Program-made: the position numbers and the translations under genes
In this document: one piece after another, positions 53,880 through 64,000 of the stretch
Position numbering within the stretch: position 1 is the stretch's first letter
Layout of the letters: each line of letters begins with the position of its first letter
The notes under the pieces: generated by a model
Database searches by the model: none
What the model was told of the DNA's origin: nothing
What the model saw: the letters and a program-made list of their open reading frames with translations, nothing else
DNA from: Pseudomonas sp. LRP2-20
GTDB taxonomy: Bacteria; Pseudomonadota; Gammaproteobacteria; Pseudomonadales; Pseudomonadaceae
NCBI RefSeq assembly: GCF_024349685.1
Contig: NZ_AP025944.1
Location: 3,974,001 to 4,038,000, forward strand
DNA length: 64,000 bases
Direction: 5' to 3'

Positions 53880-54551
53880 ATGCGCGAACAGGATTATGCC
53901 GTACACCACGGCCAACAAGCCGAGCAGCAGGAGGTCAGCAAGGTCCTGCGCAACACGTACAGCCTGCTGGCACTCACCCTCGCCTTCAGCGGTGTCATGG
54001 CCTTCGTCGCCCAGCAGATGCGTGTCGGTTACCCGAACGTGTTCGTCGTGCTGATCGGTTTCTACGGTCTGTTCTTCCTCACTGCCAAGCTGCGTGATTC
54101 GGTCTGGGGTCTGGTGTCCACCTTCGCCCTCACCGGCTTCATGGGCTTCATTCTCGGCCCGATCCTCAACCGTTACCTGGGCATGGCCGGTGGTGCCGAA
54201 GTGGTCAGCTCGGCGTTTGCCATGACCGCGCTGGTGTTTGGTGGTCTGTCGGCCTATGTGCTGATCACTCGCAAGGACATGAGCTTCCTCAGCGGCTTCA
54301 TTACCGCTGGCTTCTTTGTACTGCTGGGTGCGGTGGTGGCCAGCTTCTTCTTCCAGATCAGCGGCCTGCAACTGGCGATCAGCGCTGGCTTCGTGCTGTT
54401 CTCGTCGGTCTGCATTCTGTTCCAGACCAGCGCGATCATCCATGGAGGCGAGCGTAACTACATCATGGCGACCATCAGCCTGTATGTATCGATCTACAAC
54501 CTGTTCATCAGCTTGCTGCAGCTGTTTGGCATCATGGGTCGTGATGACTGA
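53880..54551 (+). CDS. yccA: Bax inhibitor-1/YccA family inner membrane protein
   Basis: A 223-residue protein with seven hydrophobic segments (LALTLAFSGVMAFVAQQ, then GFMGFILGPIL) and the UPF0005/YccA end with acidic residues. YccA proteins modulate the membrane protease FtsH in E. coli. AAGGAG lies 7 bases before the ATG. First gene on the core side of the tRNA. Confidence 0.9.
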   Translation: MREQDYAVHHGQQAEQQEVSKVLRNTYSLLALTLAFSGVMAFVAQQMRVGYPNVFVVLIGFYGLFFLTAKLRDSVWGLVSTFALTGFMGFILGPILNRYLGMAGGAEVVSSAFAMTALVFGGLSAYVLITRKDMSFLSGFITAGFFVLLGAVVASFFFQISGLQLAISAGFVLFSSVCILFQTSAIIHGGERNYIMATISLYVSIYNLFISLLQLFGIMGRDD

Positions 54552-54568
54552 TTGATTGCTGCTTGAGA

Positions 54569-54590
54569 AAGCCCGCTTCGGCGGGCTTTT
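54569..54590 (+). terminator. Rho-independent terminator after yccA
   Basis: GCCCGC-TTCG-GCGGGC stem-loop followed by TTTTCTTT. Confidence 0.92.
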
Positions 54591-54624
54591 CTTTGCGTGA
54601 TGGAAATGTGGTGGGCTGCGGGGT

Positions 54625-54906
54625 GTTCGCCTTGAGGGGTTCAGCGCCTGTGAGATCGAGCGCCGCCCGCGCGGCGCATCGCGAGCTGCGCTCGCTCCTA
54701 CGTTTGTTTCGGGCCAGTCACTCCTGCGGCAGGCGTGCGCGACCGCCTTGTTTGTACGACGCGATATTGAGTCATGTGCCAAAGGCGTTCGCGCGCAAAT
54801 CCCCCAGGAATAATTGGCCCGAAACAAACGTAGGAGCGAGCGCAGCTCGCGATGCGCCGCGCGGGCGGCGCTCGATCTCACTGGCGCTGAACCCCTCAAG
54901 GCGAAC
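54625..54906. repeat. Long inverted repeat: two 92-bp arms around 98 bp
   Basis: Arms 54625-54716 and 54815-54906 are complementary at 91 of 92 positions. They include the TCGCTCCTACG-type core typical of P. putida REP elements, but extend far beyond one REP. The 98-bp centre shows no gene. Confidence 0.85.
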
Positions 54907-55075
54907 AACTGGCCAGCCTCCCCCTTCCTCCACAAACCCCACCCTAAACACTGACTTAAAAGTCAGAAAACCACGCAAATGGTCGCCGATCATGCCGCCA
55001 TCGTGCATTCCCCTACCGCTATCGCCCTTCTGCCCGTAGAATGCGCTCCTTTTTTCTTCCGGGGCAGCTTCACCG

Positions 55076-56455
55076 ATGAGCTCACACGAACACAGCCCAG
55101 GCGCGGCGGCGCCTGCCAACGAACTGGTACTTGGCCTCGAGGACAAGCCACGGCTGTTGATCGGCCTGCTGGCAGCCCTGCAGCACCTGTTGGCGATCAT
55201 CGTGCCGATCGTCACCCCAGGCCTGCTGATCTGCCAGGCGCTGGGCGTTTCGGCTCGTGATACCAACCTCATCGTCTCCATGTCGCTGGTGATCTCCGGT
55301 ATCGCCACCTTCGTCCAGTGCAAGCGCTTCGGCCCGTTCGGTGCCGGGCTGCTCATCGTACAGGGCACCAGCTTCAACTTCGTCGGGCCGCTGATTGCCG
55401 GCGGCGCGTTGATGGTCAAGCAAGGTACGCCGGTCGAAAGCGTGATGGCGGCGATCTTCGGCGTGGTGATTGCAGGCTCCTTTGTCGAGATGGGCGTGTC
55501 GCGCATCCTGCCGTTCGTCAAACGCCTGATCACCCCGCTGGTGACCGGTATCGTCGTTTTGATGATCGGCCTGACCCTGATCAAGGTCGGCCTGATCAGC
55601 ATGGGCGGCGGCTTCGGGGCGATGGCCAACGGCACCTTCGCCAACGGCGAAAACCTGCTGCTGTCGGGCGCGGTGCTGGCGGTGATCGTGGTCCTCAACC
55701 GCATCCCGGTGGTGTGGATGCGCAGTTGCGCCATCGTTATCGCGCTGGCGGTCGGCTATGCCCTGGCCGGCTACCTCGGCCGCCTGGACTTCACCGGCAT
55801 GCACGAGGCGGCACTGTTCCAGGTGCCGATGCCGCTGCACTTCGGCCTGGGCTTCTCCTGGGCGCTGTTCATTCCGATGCTGGTGATCTACCTGGTGACT
55901 TCGCTGGAAGCCATCGGTGACGTCACCGCCACCAGCAAGGTCTCGCGCCAGCCGGTCGAAGGCCCGCTGTGGATGTCGCGCATCAAGGGCGGCGTGCTGG
56001 TCAACGGCGCCAACTCGCTGCTGGCCGGCCTGTTCAACACCTTCCCCAGCTCGATCTTCGCCCAGAACAACGGTGTGATTCAGCTGACCGGTATTGCCAG
56101 CCGCCACATCGGCATCTGGATTGCCGCGATGCTGGTGCTGCTGGGCCTGTTCCCGAGCGTGGCCGGTGTGATCCAGGCAGTGCCTGAGCCGGTGCTGGGT
56201 GGCGCGGCCATGGTCATGTTCGGTGCGGTTGCCGCGTCGGGCATCAACATCCTGGCCAGTACCCGCCTGGACCGTCGTGCCCTGCTGATCATCGCCGTGT
56301 CGCTGGCGTTGGGCCTGGGTGTGGCACAGGTGCCGGAATTCCTCGCGCACATGCCGGCGGCGATTCGCAATGTGCTGGAGTCGGGTGTAGCTACCGGAGG
56401 CATCTGCGCCCTGGTGTTGAACTGGTTCCTGCCTGAGAGCAAGGAACAAGCTTGA
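55076..56455 (+). CDS. NCS2 nucleobase:cation symporter, xanthine/uracil permease
   Basis: A 459-residue carrier with about fourteen helices. Diagnostic stretches are QGTSFNFVGPLIAGG, SLEAIGDVTATS and FAQNNGVIQLTGIASR; the last is closest to xanthine/urate permeases (XanP/XanQ). It imports purines with protons across the inner membrane. No leader like those at 19168 and 19456 precedes it; a small hairpin (CTGACT/AGTCAG) and a plausible promoter lie upstream. Confidence 0.88.
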   Translation: MSSHEHSPGAAAPANELVLGLEDKPRLLIGLLAALQHLLAIIVPIVTPGLLICQALGVSARDTNLIVSMSLVISGIATFVQCKRFGPFGAGLLIVQGTSFNFVGPLIAGGALMVKQGTPVESVMAAIFGVVIAGSFVEMGVSRILPFVKRLITPLVTGIVVLMIGLTLIKVGLISMGGGFGAMANGTFANGENLLLSGAVLAVIVVLNRIPVVWMRSCAIVIALAVGYALAGYLGRLDFTGMHEAALFQVPMPLHFGLGFSWALFIPMLVIYLVTSLEAIGDVTATSKVSRQPVEGPLWMSRIKGGVLVNGANSLLAGLFNTFPSSIFAQNNGVIQLTGIASRHIGIWIAAMLVLLGLFPSVAGVIQAVPEPVLGGAAMVMFGAVAASGINILASTRLDRRALLIIAVSLALGLGVAQVPEFLAHMPAAIRNVLESGVATGGICALVLNWFLPESKEQA

Positions 56456-56570
56456 GTCTTGTGCCCTCCAGTTAGGGCCAGTGGGCCGCTGCGCGGCCCA
56501 TCGCAGCGGTTCGTCGCCACGACAAGCCAGCTCCCACGGGCTAGCGTCAGCCTCAAATACCGGAAGCTCG

Positions 56571-56604
56571 CCCCGCCAGGTAGAAGCGGGGTCGGGCTTT
56601 TTTG
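56571..56604 (+). terminator. Terminator after the NCS2 permease
   Basis: CCCCGC and GCGGGG pair around a 9-nt loop, followed shortly by a TTTTTT run. Degenerate REP-like sequence lies just upstream. Confidence 0.7.
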
Positions 56605-56640
56605 CTTTATCATGGCGGCATTCCTTTGCACGAGTTATCC

Positions 56641-57033
56641 ATGAAATTCGCTATCGCGGTTTTTTCCCCGGCCCATGCGCCCTCCTCGCGCCGCGCCCTG
56701 CGCTTCGCCGAGGCGGTGCTGGCTGGCGGGCATGAGATTGCCCGGCTGTTCTTCTATCAGGACGGGGTGCACAGCGCCTCGGCCAACGTGGTCGCGCCTC
56801 AGGATGAGCAGGACATCGCCGCCCAATGGCGAGCCTTCATCGAAATCAACCGGCTCGACGCGGTGGTGTGCATCGCCGCCGCCCTGCGCCGTGGCGTGCT
56901 CGATGAAGCCGAAGCCAGCCGCTACCAGCGCCCGGCGGTGAACCTGCCCAAGCCGTGGGAGCTGTCTGGCCTCGGCCAGCTGCATGAAGCTGCGCAAAAG
57001 GCCGACCGCCTGGTCTGCTTCGGAGGCGACTGA
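56641..57033 (+). CDS. tusD: Sulfur-relay protein TusD (DsrE family)
   Basis: A 130-residue DsrE-like protein with the active Cys in VVCIAAALRRGV (Cys77). In the TusBCD complex it takes persulfide sulfur from TusA and passes it to TusE for 2-thiouridine in tRNA. First of a compact tusDCBE operon. Confidence 0.95.
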   Translation: MKFAIAVFSPAHAPSSRRALRFAEAVLAGGHEIARLFFYQDGVHSASANVVAPQDEQDIAAQWRAFIEINRLDAVVCIAAALRRGVLDEAEASRYQRPAVNLPKPWELSGLGQLHEAAQKADRLVCFGGD

Positions 57034-57034
57034 A

Positions 57035-57394
57035 ATGGCCAAATCCCTGTTGATCATCAGCCGCCAGGCACCCTGGAACGGCCCGTCCGCCCGCGAAGCG
57101 CTGGACATCGCCCTGGCCGGCGGCGCCTTCGACCTGCCGCTGGCCATGCTGTTCCTCGATGACGGCGTGTTCCAGCTGGCGCCCGGCCAGCAACCGGCCG
57201 CCGTGGAGCAGAAGAATCTCGCCGCCAACCTGCAGGCGCTGCCGATGTTCGGCGTCGAAGAGCTGTTCGCCTGCCAGCACAGCCTGGCGCGTCGTGGCTT
57301 GGCCGACAATGGCCTGGAGCTGCCAGTGGAAGTGCTGGACGATCCCGCCCTGCAAGCCCTGATTGCCCGTTTCGACCAAGTGGTGACGCTCTGA
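57035..57394 (+). CDS. tusC: Sulfur-relay protein TusC (DsrF family)
   Basis: A 119-residue protein starting AKSLLIISRQAPWNG, matching TusC; part of the TusBCD heterohexamer. ATG at 57035 begins one base after the tusD stop. The longer frame is an overlap artefact. Confidence 0.94.
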   Translation: MAKSLLIISRQAPWNGPSAREALDIALAGGAFDLPLAMLFLDDGVFQLAPGQQPAAVEQKNLAANLQALPMFGVEELFACQHSLARRGLADNGLELPVEVLDDPALQALIARFDQVVTL

Positions 57395-57690
57395 TGGCAA
57401 CCCTGCACGTGTTATCCCACTCCCCGTTCGGCGACGAGCGCCTGGACAGCTGCCTGCGCCTGTTGGGTGCCGACGACGGCGTGCTGCTGTGCGGCGATGC
57501 GGTCTACGCCCTGCGCGAGGGCAGTGCCCCCCAGCAACAGCTGCAGGCGGCCAACCTGGCTCAGCGCCTGTTCGCCCTCGACGAAGACCTGCAGGCCCGC
57601 GCCATCAGCAGCGCATTGGCCAAGCCTGTGGACTACCAGGCTTTCGTCGAGCTGTCGCTGCACTACGACAAGGTCAACAGCTGGCTATGA
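57394..57690 (+). CDS. tusB: Sulfur-relay protein TusB (DsrH family)
   Basis: A 98-residue protein (ATLHVLSHSPFGDERLDSC, then GDAVYAL) matching TusB/DsrH. Its ATG overlaps the tusC stop by one base. Structural subunit of TusBCD. Confidence 0.93.
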   Translation: MATLHVLSHSPFGDERLDSCLRLLGADDGVLLCGDAVYALREGSAPQQQLQAANLAQRLFALDEDLQARAISSALAKPVDYQAFVELSLHYDKVNSWL

Positions 57691-58022
57691 GTACGTTGAA
57701 CGTAGGCGATCGCGCCATCGCCCTGGACAAGGACGGCTTCCTGGTCGACCTGCAAGACTGGTCGCACCCGGTCGCCGAGGCCCTGGCCGAACGCGAAAGC
57801 ATCGCCCTGACCGCCGACCACTGGGAAATCCTCGAACTGCTGCGCCAGTTCTACGACGAATACCAGCTGTCGCCGGCCACCCGCCCGCTGATCAAGTACA
57901 CCGCGCTCAAGCTGGGCACGGAAAAGGGCAACAGCCCGCACCTCAACCGCCTGTTCAACGGCACCCCCGCCAAACTCGCCGCCAAGCTGGCGGGCCTGCC
58001 CAAGCCGACCAATTGCATATGA
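57687..58022 (+). CDS. tusE: Sulfur-relay protein TusE (DsrC family)
   Basis: A 111-residue DsrC-like protein with HWEILELLRQFYDEY and the penultimate Cys (PTNCI) that carries the persulfide to MnmA. It overlaps tusB by 4 bp and the next gene by 4 bp. Confidence 0.95.
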   Translation: MSTLNVGDRAIALDKDGFLVDLQDWSHPVAEALAERESIALTADHWEILELLRQFYDEYQLSPATRPLIKYTALKLGTEKGNSPHLNRLFNGTPAKLAAKLAGLPKPTNCI

Positions 58023-59023
58023 CCGACGCCCGCCCGCTGACCCTGGAAACCCCGGCTGAACACCCGTTCGCCGAATTCGTGCGCATCCTTGGCAAAGGCA
58101 AACGCGGCGCCCGCGGCCTGACCCGCGAAGAAGCCCGCGCCGCCATGACCCTGCTGCTCGAAGGCAAGGTCGAAGACACCCAGCTGGGGGCCTTCCTGAT
58201 GCTGCTGCGGCACAAGGAAGAAAGCGCCGAAGAGCTCGCCGGTTTCACCGAAGCCCTGCGTGCGCACCTGCAGGCGCCACGCATCGCCGTGGATATCGAC
58301 TGGCCGACCTACGCCGGCAAGAAGCGCCACCTGCCCTGGTACCTGCTCAGCGCCAAGTGCCTGGCCGCCAATGGCGTGCGCATCCTCATGCACGGCGGCG
58401 GCGCGCACACCGCCGGGCGCATGTACACCGAACAGCTGCTGGCACTGCTGCAGATCCCGCTGTGCCGCGACTGGACGGCGGTCGGCCAGGCCCTCGACCA
58501 GCAGCACCTGGCGTTCGCCCCGCTGCACGACTGGGCGCCGCAGCTGCAGCGGATGATCGACCTGCGCAACACCCTGGGCCTGCGCTCGCCCATCCATTCC
58601 CTGGCACGGGTGCTTAATCCGCTGGGCGCGCGTTGCGGCCTGCAGAGCATCTTCCACCCCGGCTACCAGGCGGTGCACCGTGAAGCCAGCCGCCTGCTCG
58701 GCGACCACGCCGTGGTGATCAAGGGCGATGGCGGCGAGATCGAGGTCAACCCCGATGTCATCAGCCACCTCTACGGCACCCGCGCAGGCGAAGCCTGGGA
58801 CGAGGAATGGCCGGCGCTGAGCGAGCGCCGCCATGTGAAGCCACCGAGCCTGCAGCCCGAACAGCTGCTGGCGGTCTGGCGCGGCGAGGCCGAGGACAGC
58901 TATGGCGAAATGGCCGTGATAGCGACCATGGCCTTGGCGCTGCGTGGCCTGGGCCAGGATCGCGAACAGGCTTTTGCCAGCGCACGGGGTTACTGGGCTA
59001 CGCGCAACCAATCGAATAACTAG
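58019..59023 (+). CDS. ybiB: TrpD2/YbiB-like glycosyltransferase-family protein
   Basis: A 334-residue protein related to anthranilate phosphoribosyltransferase (GKGKRGARGLTREEARAAM, then RNTLGLRSPIHSLARVLNP). The phosphoribosyl pyrophosphate loop of true TrpD is altered, as in TrpD2/YbiB, which bind nucleic acid rather than make tryptophan. It is translationally coupled to tusE, as in other pseudomonads. Confidence 0.85.
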   Translation: MTDARPLTLETPAEHPFAEFVRILGKGKRGARGLTREEARAAMTLLLEGKVEDTQLGAFLMLLRHKEESAEELAGFTEALRAHLQAPRIAVDIDWPTYAGKKRHLPWYLLSAKCLAANGVRILMHGGGAHTAGRMYTEQLLALLQIPLCRDWTAVGQALDQQHLAFAPLHDWAPQLQRMIDLRNTLGLRSPIHSLARVLNPLGARCGLQSIFHPGYQAVHREASRLLGDHAVVIKGDGGEIEVNPDVISHLYGTRAGEAWDEEWPALSERRHVKPPSLQPEQLLAVWRGEAEDSYGEMAVIATMALALRGLGQDREQAFASARGYWATRNQSNN

Positions 59024-59116
59024 ATAGTAAGGGGGCATTCTTTGCGCTAGTTATTCGAACGATTTGCCCTAGACTGGGCTCCAACGACAAACAACTTTGT
59101 TTCCGAGGAGCTCACC

Positions 59117-60076
59117 ATGGGCCTTTTGATCGACGGCCGCTGGCACGACCAGTGGTATGAAAACGGCAAGGACGGCACCTTCAAACGCGAAAACGCCCAG
59201 CGCCGCAATCAGCTGCCCGCTCCAGAGGCCGGCCGCTACCACCTGTACGTTTCGCTGGCCTGCCCATGGGCCCACCGCACCCTGATCCTGCGCGCCCTCA
59301 AAGGCCTGGAGCCACTGATCGACGTGTCGGTGGTCAGCTGGCTGATGCAGGACCATGGCTGGACCTTCGACCCGCAGCAAGGCTCCAGCGGCGACCACCT
59401 CGACGCCCTGCAGTACCTGCACCAGCGCTACACCCAGGACGACCCGCACTACACCGGCCGGGTGACCGTGCCCGTGCTGTGGGACAAGAAAGAGAAGCGC
59501 ATCGTCAACAACGAGTCGTCAGAGATCATCCGCATCTTCAACAGTGCGTTCAACGAACTGACCGGCAACACCCTGGACCTGTACCCAGAGCCACTGCGCC
59601 CGACCATCGAGGCGCTGAACGAACGCATCTACCCGGCGGTGAACAACGGCGTGTACCGCGCAGGCTTTGCCACCACACAGGATGCCTACGAGGCCGCTTT
59701 CGATGACGTATTCAACGAACTGGATTATCTGGAAGAGCTGCTGGGCCGCAATCGCTATCTGGCGGGCGAGTACCTGACCGAGGCCGATGTGCGCCTGTTC
59801 ACTACCCTGGTGCGCTTCGATGCGGTGTACCACGGGCACTTCAAGTGCAACCTGCGCCGCCTGAGCGACTATCACAACCTGCCCAACTGGCTGCGCGAGC
59901 TGTACCAATGGCCGGGCGTGGCTGGCACGGTGAACATGGAGCACATCCAGAAACACTATTACATGAGCCACAAGACCATCAACCCGAACGGCATCGTGCC
60001 CAAGGGCCCGCAGCAGGACTTCAACCAGCCCCATGATCGGGAGCGGTTGGCGGGCAAAGGGATCTGGCAGGCTTGA
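59117..60076 (+). CDS. Glutathionyl-hydroquinone reductase (YqjG/ECM4 type)
   Basis: A 319-residue glutathione transferase of the Xi class with catalytic Cys49 in SLACPWAHRTL and the later NNESSEIIRIFN and YWG-free C-terminal helical domain (NNGVYRAGFATTQDAYE). It reduces glutathionyl-hydroquinones in the cytosol. Own transcription unit; GAGGAG precedes the ATG. Confidence 0.9.
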   Translation: MGLLIDGRWHDQWYENGKDGTFKRENAQRRNQLPAPEAGRYHLYVSLACPWAHRTLILRALKGLEPLIDVSVVSWLMQDHGWTFDPQQGSSGDHLDALQYLHQRYTQDDPHYTGRVTVPVLWDKKEKRIVNNESSEIIRIFNSAFNELTGNTLDLYPEPLRPTIEALNERIYPAVNNGVYRAGFATTQDAYEAAFDDVFNELDYLEELLGRNRYLAGEYLTEADVRLFTTLVRFDAVYHGHFKCNLRRLSDYHNLPNWLRELYQWPGVAGTVNMEHIQKHYYMSHKTINPNGIVPKGPQQDFNQPHDRERLAGKGIWQA

Positions 60077-60098
60077 GATTGCCGGGGCTGCTGTGCAG

Positions 60099-60172
60099 CC
60101 CTTTCACGACACAAGGCCGCTCCTACAGGAAACGCGTGATCCCTGTAGGAGCGGCCTTGTGTCGCGAAAGGG
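60099..60172. repeat. REP pair of the P. putida type
   Basis: Two 31-bp arms (60099-60129 and 60142-60172) with the core GTAGGAGCGGCCTTGTGTCG in opposite orientation differ at one base. It sits between convergent genes, the usual place. Confidence 0.88.
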
Positions 60173-60187
60173 CCGCAAAGCGGCCCC
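60170..60187 (-). terminator. Hairpin after cysG
   Basis: GGGCCGC and GCGGCCC pair around AAA, 8 bases after the cysG stop codon. Confidence 0.6.
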
Positions 60188-60194
60188 AACGGTT

Positions 60195-61586
60195 TCAGCT
60201 GTTTTGCGCCCCTTCGAACCAGGCCAGCTTGTCGCGCAGCTGCACCACTTCCCCGACAATTACCAGGGTCGGCGCATGCACTTCATGCTGGGCCACCAGG
60301 TCCGGCAGGTCCGCCAGGGTGCCGGTAAACACCCGCTGATTGCGCGTAGTCCCCTGCTGCACCAGGGCCGCCGGCGTACTGGCCGCCCGCCCATGGCGAA
60401 TCAGCTCGGCACAGATGGTCGGCAAGCCCACCAGCCCCATGTAGAACACCAGGGTCTGGGCCGGCGCCACCAGGTCATGCCAAGGCAGATTGCTGGTGCC
60501 ATCCTTGAGGTGGCCAGTGACGAAGCGCACCGACTGGGCATAGTCACGGTGGGTCAGCGGAATCCCGCCATAGGCGGAGCAACCACTGGCCGCGGTAATG
60601 CCCGGCACCACCTGGAACGGGATGCCTTGCTCGGCCAGCTCCTCGATCTCTTCGCCACCACGGCCGAAGATGAACGGGTCGCCGCCCTTGAGGCGCAACA
60701 CGCGCTTGCCCTGCTGGGCGAGATCGACCAGCAGGCGGTTGATCTGGTCCTGTGGCACGGCATGGTCGGCGCGGCGCTTGCCGACATAGATACGCTCGGC
60801 ATCACGCCGGCACATCTCGATGATGGCCGGAGCCACCAGGCGGTCGTACAGCACCACATCGGCCTGCTGCATCAGGCGCAAGGCGCGGAAGGTCAGCAAG
60901 TCCGGATCGCCCGGCCCTGCACCGACCAGATACACCTCACCACCCTGCTGCACCGGCGCTCCGTCGACCATCGCCTGCAGCAGGCGTTCGGCCTCGGCGC
61001 CCTGCCCGGCCAGCTGGCGCTCGGCGATCGGCCCCTGGAACACGGTTTCCCAAAAGCCACGGCGCTGGTTGACGTCCGGGTACAAGGATTTGACCTTGTG
61101 CCGGAAGCGCGCGGCCAGCCCGGCCAGTTCGCCATACGCCGACGGGATCCAGGCTTCCAGCTTGGCGCGGATCAGCCGCGCCAGGACCGGGGCGTCACCG
61201 CCACTGGACACCGCGATCACCAACGGTGAACGGTCGACGATCGCCGGGAAGATCACCGTGCACAGGGCCGGCGCATCCACCACGTTGACCGGCAGGCTCA
61301 GCGCCTGCGCATCGGCCGACACCTGGGCGTTGAGCCCAGGGTCGTCGGTGGCCGCGATCACCAGCCGGCAGCCGACCAGGTCGGCCGCCTGATAGCCACG
61401 CACCAGCACCTCACCGCCACCTTCCCGGGCCAACGCGGCCAGCTGGCCGTCGACGTCCGGCGCCACCACGCGCAGCGCGGCGCCGGCATCGGCCAGCAGG
61501 CGCGCCTTGCGCAGGGCGATCTCACCGCCGCCGACGACCAGTACCCGGCCGCCCTGCAGCTTGTGGAACAGCGGCAGGTAATCCAT
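60195..61586 (-). CDS. cysG: Siroheme synthase CysG (trifunctional)
   Basis: The 463-residue protein has an N-terminal dehydrogenase/ferrochelatase domain ([20 protein letters not shown]) and a C-terminal uroporphyrinogen methyltransferase domain ([15 protein letters not shown], then [16 protein letters not shown]). It makes siroheme for sulfite and nitrite reductases, linking to the sulfur-scavenging functions elsewhere in the window. It starts one base after the serS stop. Confidence 0.97.
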   Translation of the reverse strand: MDYLPLFHKLQGGRVLVVGGGEIALRKARLLADAGAALRVVAPDVDGQLAALAREGGGEVLVRGYQAADLVGCRLVIAATDDPGLNAQVSADAQALSLPVNVVDAPALCTVIFPAIVDRSPLVIAVSSGGDAPVLARLIRAKLEAWIPSAYGELAGLAARFRHKVKSLYPDVNQRRGFWETVFQGPIAERQLAGQGAEAERLLQAMVDGAPVQQGGEVYLVGAGPGDPDLLTFRALRLMQQADVVLYDRLVAPAIIEMCRRDAERIYVGKRRADHAVPQDQINRLLVDLAQQGKRVLRLKGGDPFIFGRGGEEIEELAEQGIPFQVVPGITAASGCSAYGGIPLTHRDYAQSVRFVTGHLKDGTSNLPWHDLVAPAQTLVFYMGLVGLPTICAELIRHGRAASTPAALVQQGTTRNQRVFTGTLADLPDLVAQHEVHAPTLVIVGEVVQLRDKLAWFEGAQNS

Positions 61587-62879
<1,293 letters not shown>

Positions 62880-62897
62880 TTATGTGTAGGTGTTGGT

Positions 62898-63272
62898 TCA
62901 GAAACGGGTCAGGGACAGGCCGGCCCAGGTGGCCAGAAGCCCGCCCACCACGCTGATACTGGTATAGCCCAAGGCGAGGGGCACTTGCCCACTTTCCATC
63001 AGGCGCACGGTATCGAGCGAGAAGGAGGAAAACGTCGTCAGGCCGCCAAGGAAGCCGACGATCAGGCCAGCGCGCAGTTCGACCGGCGCCAGCGGTTTGT
63101 GCAGGAACAGGCCGTACAGCAGGCCGATCAGCAGGCAGCCAACCAGGTTGACCGCCAGCGTACCCAGATAGAAGTGCCGTGGCCAGTGGGCCGCGACCCA
63201 GTTAGAGGTGGCGAAGCGCAACAAGGTCCCGGCGATACCACCCGCGCTGACTGCGGCGATCAGGGCAATCAT
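62898..63272 (-). CDS. crcB: Fluoride exporter CrcB/Fluc
   Basis: A 124-residue four-helix protein with [28 protein letters not shown] and the sodium/fluoride signature [13 protein letters not shown]. Works as an antiparallel dimeric fluoride channel. It overlaps rarA by 4 bp. Confidence 0.96.
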   Translation of the reverse strand: MIALIAAVSAGGIAGTLLRFATSNWVAAHWPRHFYLGTLAVNLVGCLLIGLLYGLFLHKPLAPVELRAGLIVGFLGGLTTFSSFSLDTVRLMESGQVPLALGYTSISVVGGLLATWAGLSLTRF

Positions 63273-64000
63273 GGTTTTCTCCGCTGGCGGGGGCTGTTGC
63301 GGTCGAGCTCGGCCAGGTGGCGCAGCTTCTCGCCGATCTTCAGCTCCAGGCCTCGCGGCACGGGCTGGTAGTACTGGCGCGGTTCGAGCGCTTCAGGGAA
63401 GTAATCCTCGCCGGCAGCATAGGCGTCGGGCTCGTCGTGGGCGTAGCGGTATTCTTCGCCGTAGCCGAGCTGCTTCATCAGCTTGGTCGGGGCATTGCGC
63501 AGGTGCAGCGGCACTTCCAGCGAGCCGTGTTCGGCAGCTTCGCGCAAGGCGGTCTTGAAGCCCACGTACACCGCATTGCTCTTCGGCGCACAGGCGATGT
63601 AGGTGATGGCCTGGGCCACCGCCAGCTCGCCTTCCGGGCTGCCCAGGCGCTCCTGCACGTCCCAGGCGGCCAGGCACAGGCTCAGGGCGCGCGGGTCGGC
63701 GTTGCCGATGTCCTCGCTGGCCATGCGCACCACGCGGCGGGCGATGTACAGCGGGTCGCAGCCGCCGTCGAGCATGCGCGCGAACCAGTACAGGGCGCCA
63801 TCGGGGTTGGAGCCGCGCACCGACTTGTGCAGCGCGGAAATCTGGTCGTAGAACGCCTCGCCCCCCTTGTCGAAGCGCCGGCGGCTGTCGCCGAGCAGGC
63901 TTTGCAGCATCTCGACGTCGATCTCGCTGCCATCTTCGGCCAGGTCAGAGGCATTCTCGAGGAAGTTGAGCATGCGCCGGCCATCACCATCGGCGGCGGC
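63269..64000 (-). CDS. rarA: Replication-associated recombination protein RarA, C-terminal part (5' end outside window)
   Basis: The open frame runs to the window edge. Visible are the end of the AAA+ ATPase lid ([15 protein letters not shown]) and the C-terminal MgsA/RarA tetramerisation region ([20 protein letters not shown], then [15 protein letters not shown]). RarA acts at stalled replication forks. The start codon lies beyond base 64000. Confidence 0.95.
   Translation of the reverse strand, partial: AAADGDGRRMLNFLENASDLAEDGSEIDVEMLQSLLGDSRRRFDKGGEAFYDQISALHKSVRGSNPDGALYWFARMLDGGCDPLYIARRVVRMASEDIGNADPRALSLCLAAWDVQERLGSPEGELAVAQAITYIACAPKSNAVYVGFKTALREAAEHGSLEVPLHLRNAPTKLMKQLGYGEEYRYAHDEPDAYAAGEDYFPEALEPRQYYQPVPRGLELKIGEKLRHLAELDRNSPRQRRKP

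Noticed and set aside
55082..56449. 455-codon minus-strand open frame opposite the NCS2 permease
   Set aside because: Composition of a shadow frame rich in His, Gln and Arg; the plus strand has full NCS2 motifs.

Overview
The window is a high-GC gammaproteobacterial chromosome segment that fits the Pseudomonas putida group. The right end carries a core order known from that group: tRNA-Ser(TGA), yccA-like gene, NCS2 purine permease, tusDCBE, trpD2-like gene, glutathionyl-hydroquinone reductase, cysG, serS, crcB and rarA. The group's REP-type inverted repeats are also present.

Left third (1-25.9 kb). A heterodimeric ABC exporter is followed by an organosulfur scavenging module: an SsuD-like flavin monooxygenase, two tandem DszB-like proteins, two TonB receptors and an ABC importer without a secreted binding protein. 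Three of its transcription units start behind near-consensus sigma-54 promoters. Each is preceded by a TGCTG-N3-CAGCA dyad, which suggests one shared enhancer-binding activator. A light-response block follows (class II LitR-type MerR regulator, short LOV protein, FeS photolyase/cryptochrome, DUF2256, DUF6482) with a TGTACAA-N10-TTGTACA operator. The same operator recurs 16 kb away before a DUF393-folE-DUF3429 operon. Next is a purine-type nitrogen module: Tsx-like outer membrane channel, NMT1-type binding protein, Rieske oxygenase, ABC ATPase and permease, 8-oxoguanine deaminase-like amidohydrolase and a ferredoxin reductase. Two divergent sigma-54 promoters there each fire into the same 46-nt leader, a candidate xanthine-I (NMT1) riboswitch.

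Middle (about 26-53.6 kb). GC is visibly lower and the content is accessory. It holds an LpdC-like UbiD decarboxylase with a UbiX partner and a LysR regulator, a quinone-oxidoreductase/monooxygenase pair with a LysR regulator, the folE operon, and a complete DMSP catabolic cluster. The latter comprises dddT (BCCT carrier), dddC, dddB and dddD, a PotABCD-type ABC importer, a GcvA-like LysR regulator, and acuR-acuI with matching operators. A decayed LysR 3' end beside dddD, an internally deleted gamma-butyrobetaine-dioxygenase-like gene and a truncated integrase next to tRNA-Ser point to a worn genomic island.

Right end (53.6-64 kb). This is conserved housekeeping sequence (tRNA 2-thiolation relay, siroheme and seryl-tRNA synthesis, fluoride export, RarA), interrupted by a 92-bp inverted repeat pair. 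Taken together, the modules handle organic sulfur (sulfonate/sulfinate-type compounds, DMSP), purine nitrogen and light stress. All functions are inferred from sequence; no homology search was run.
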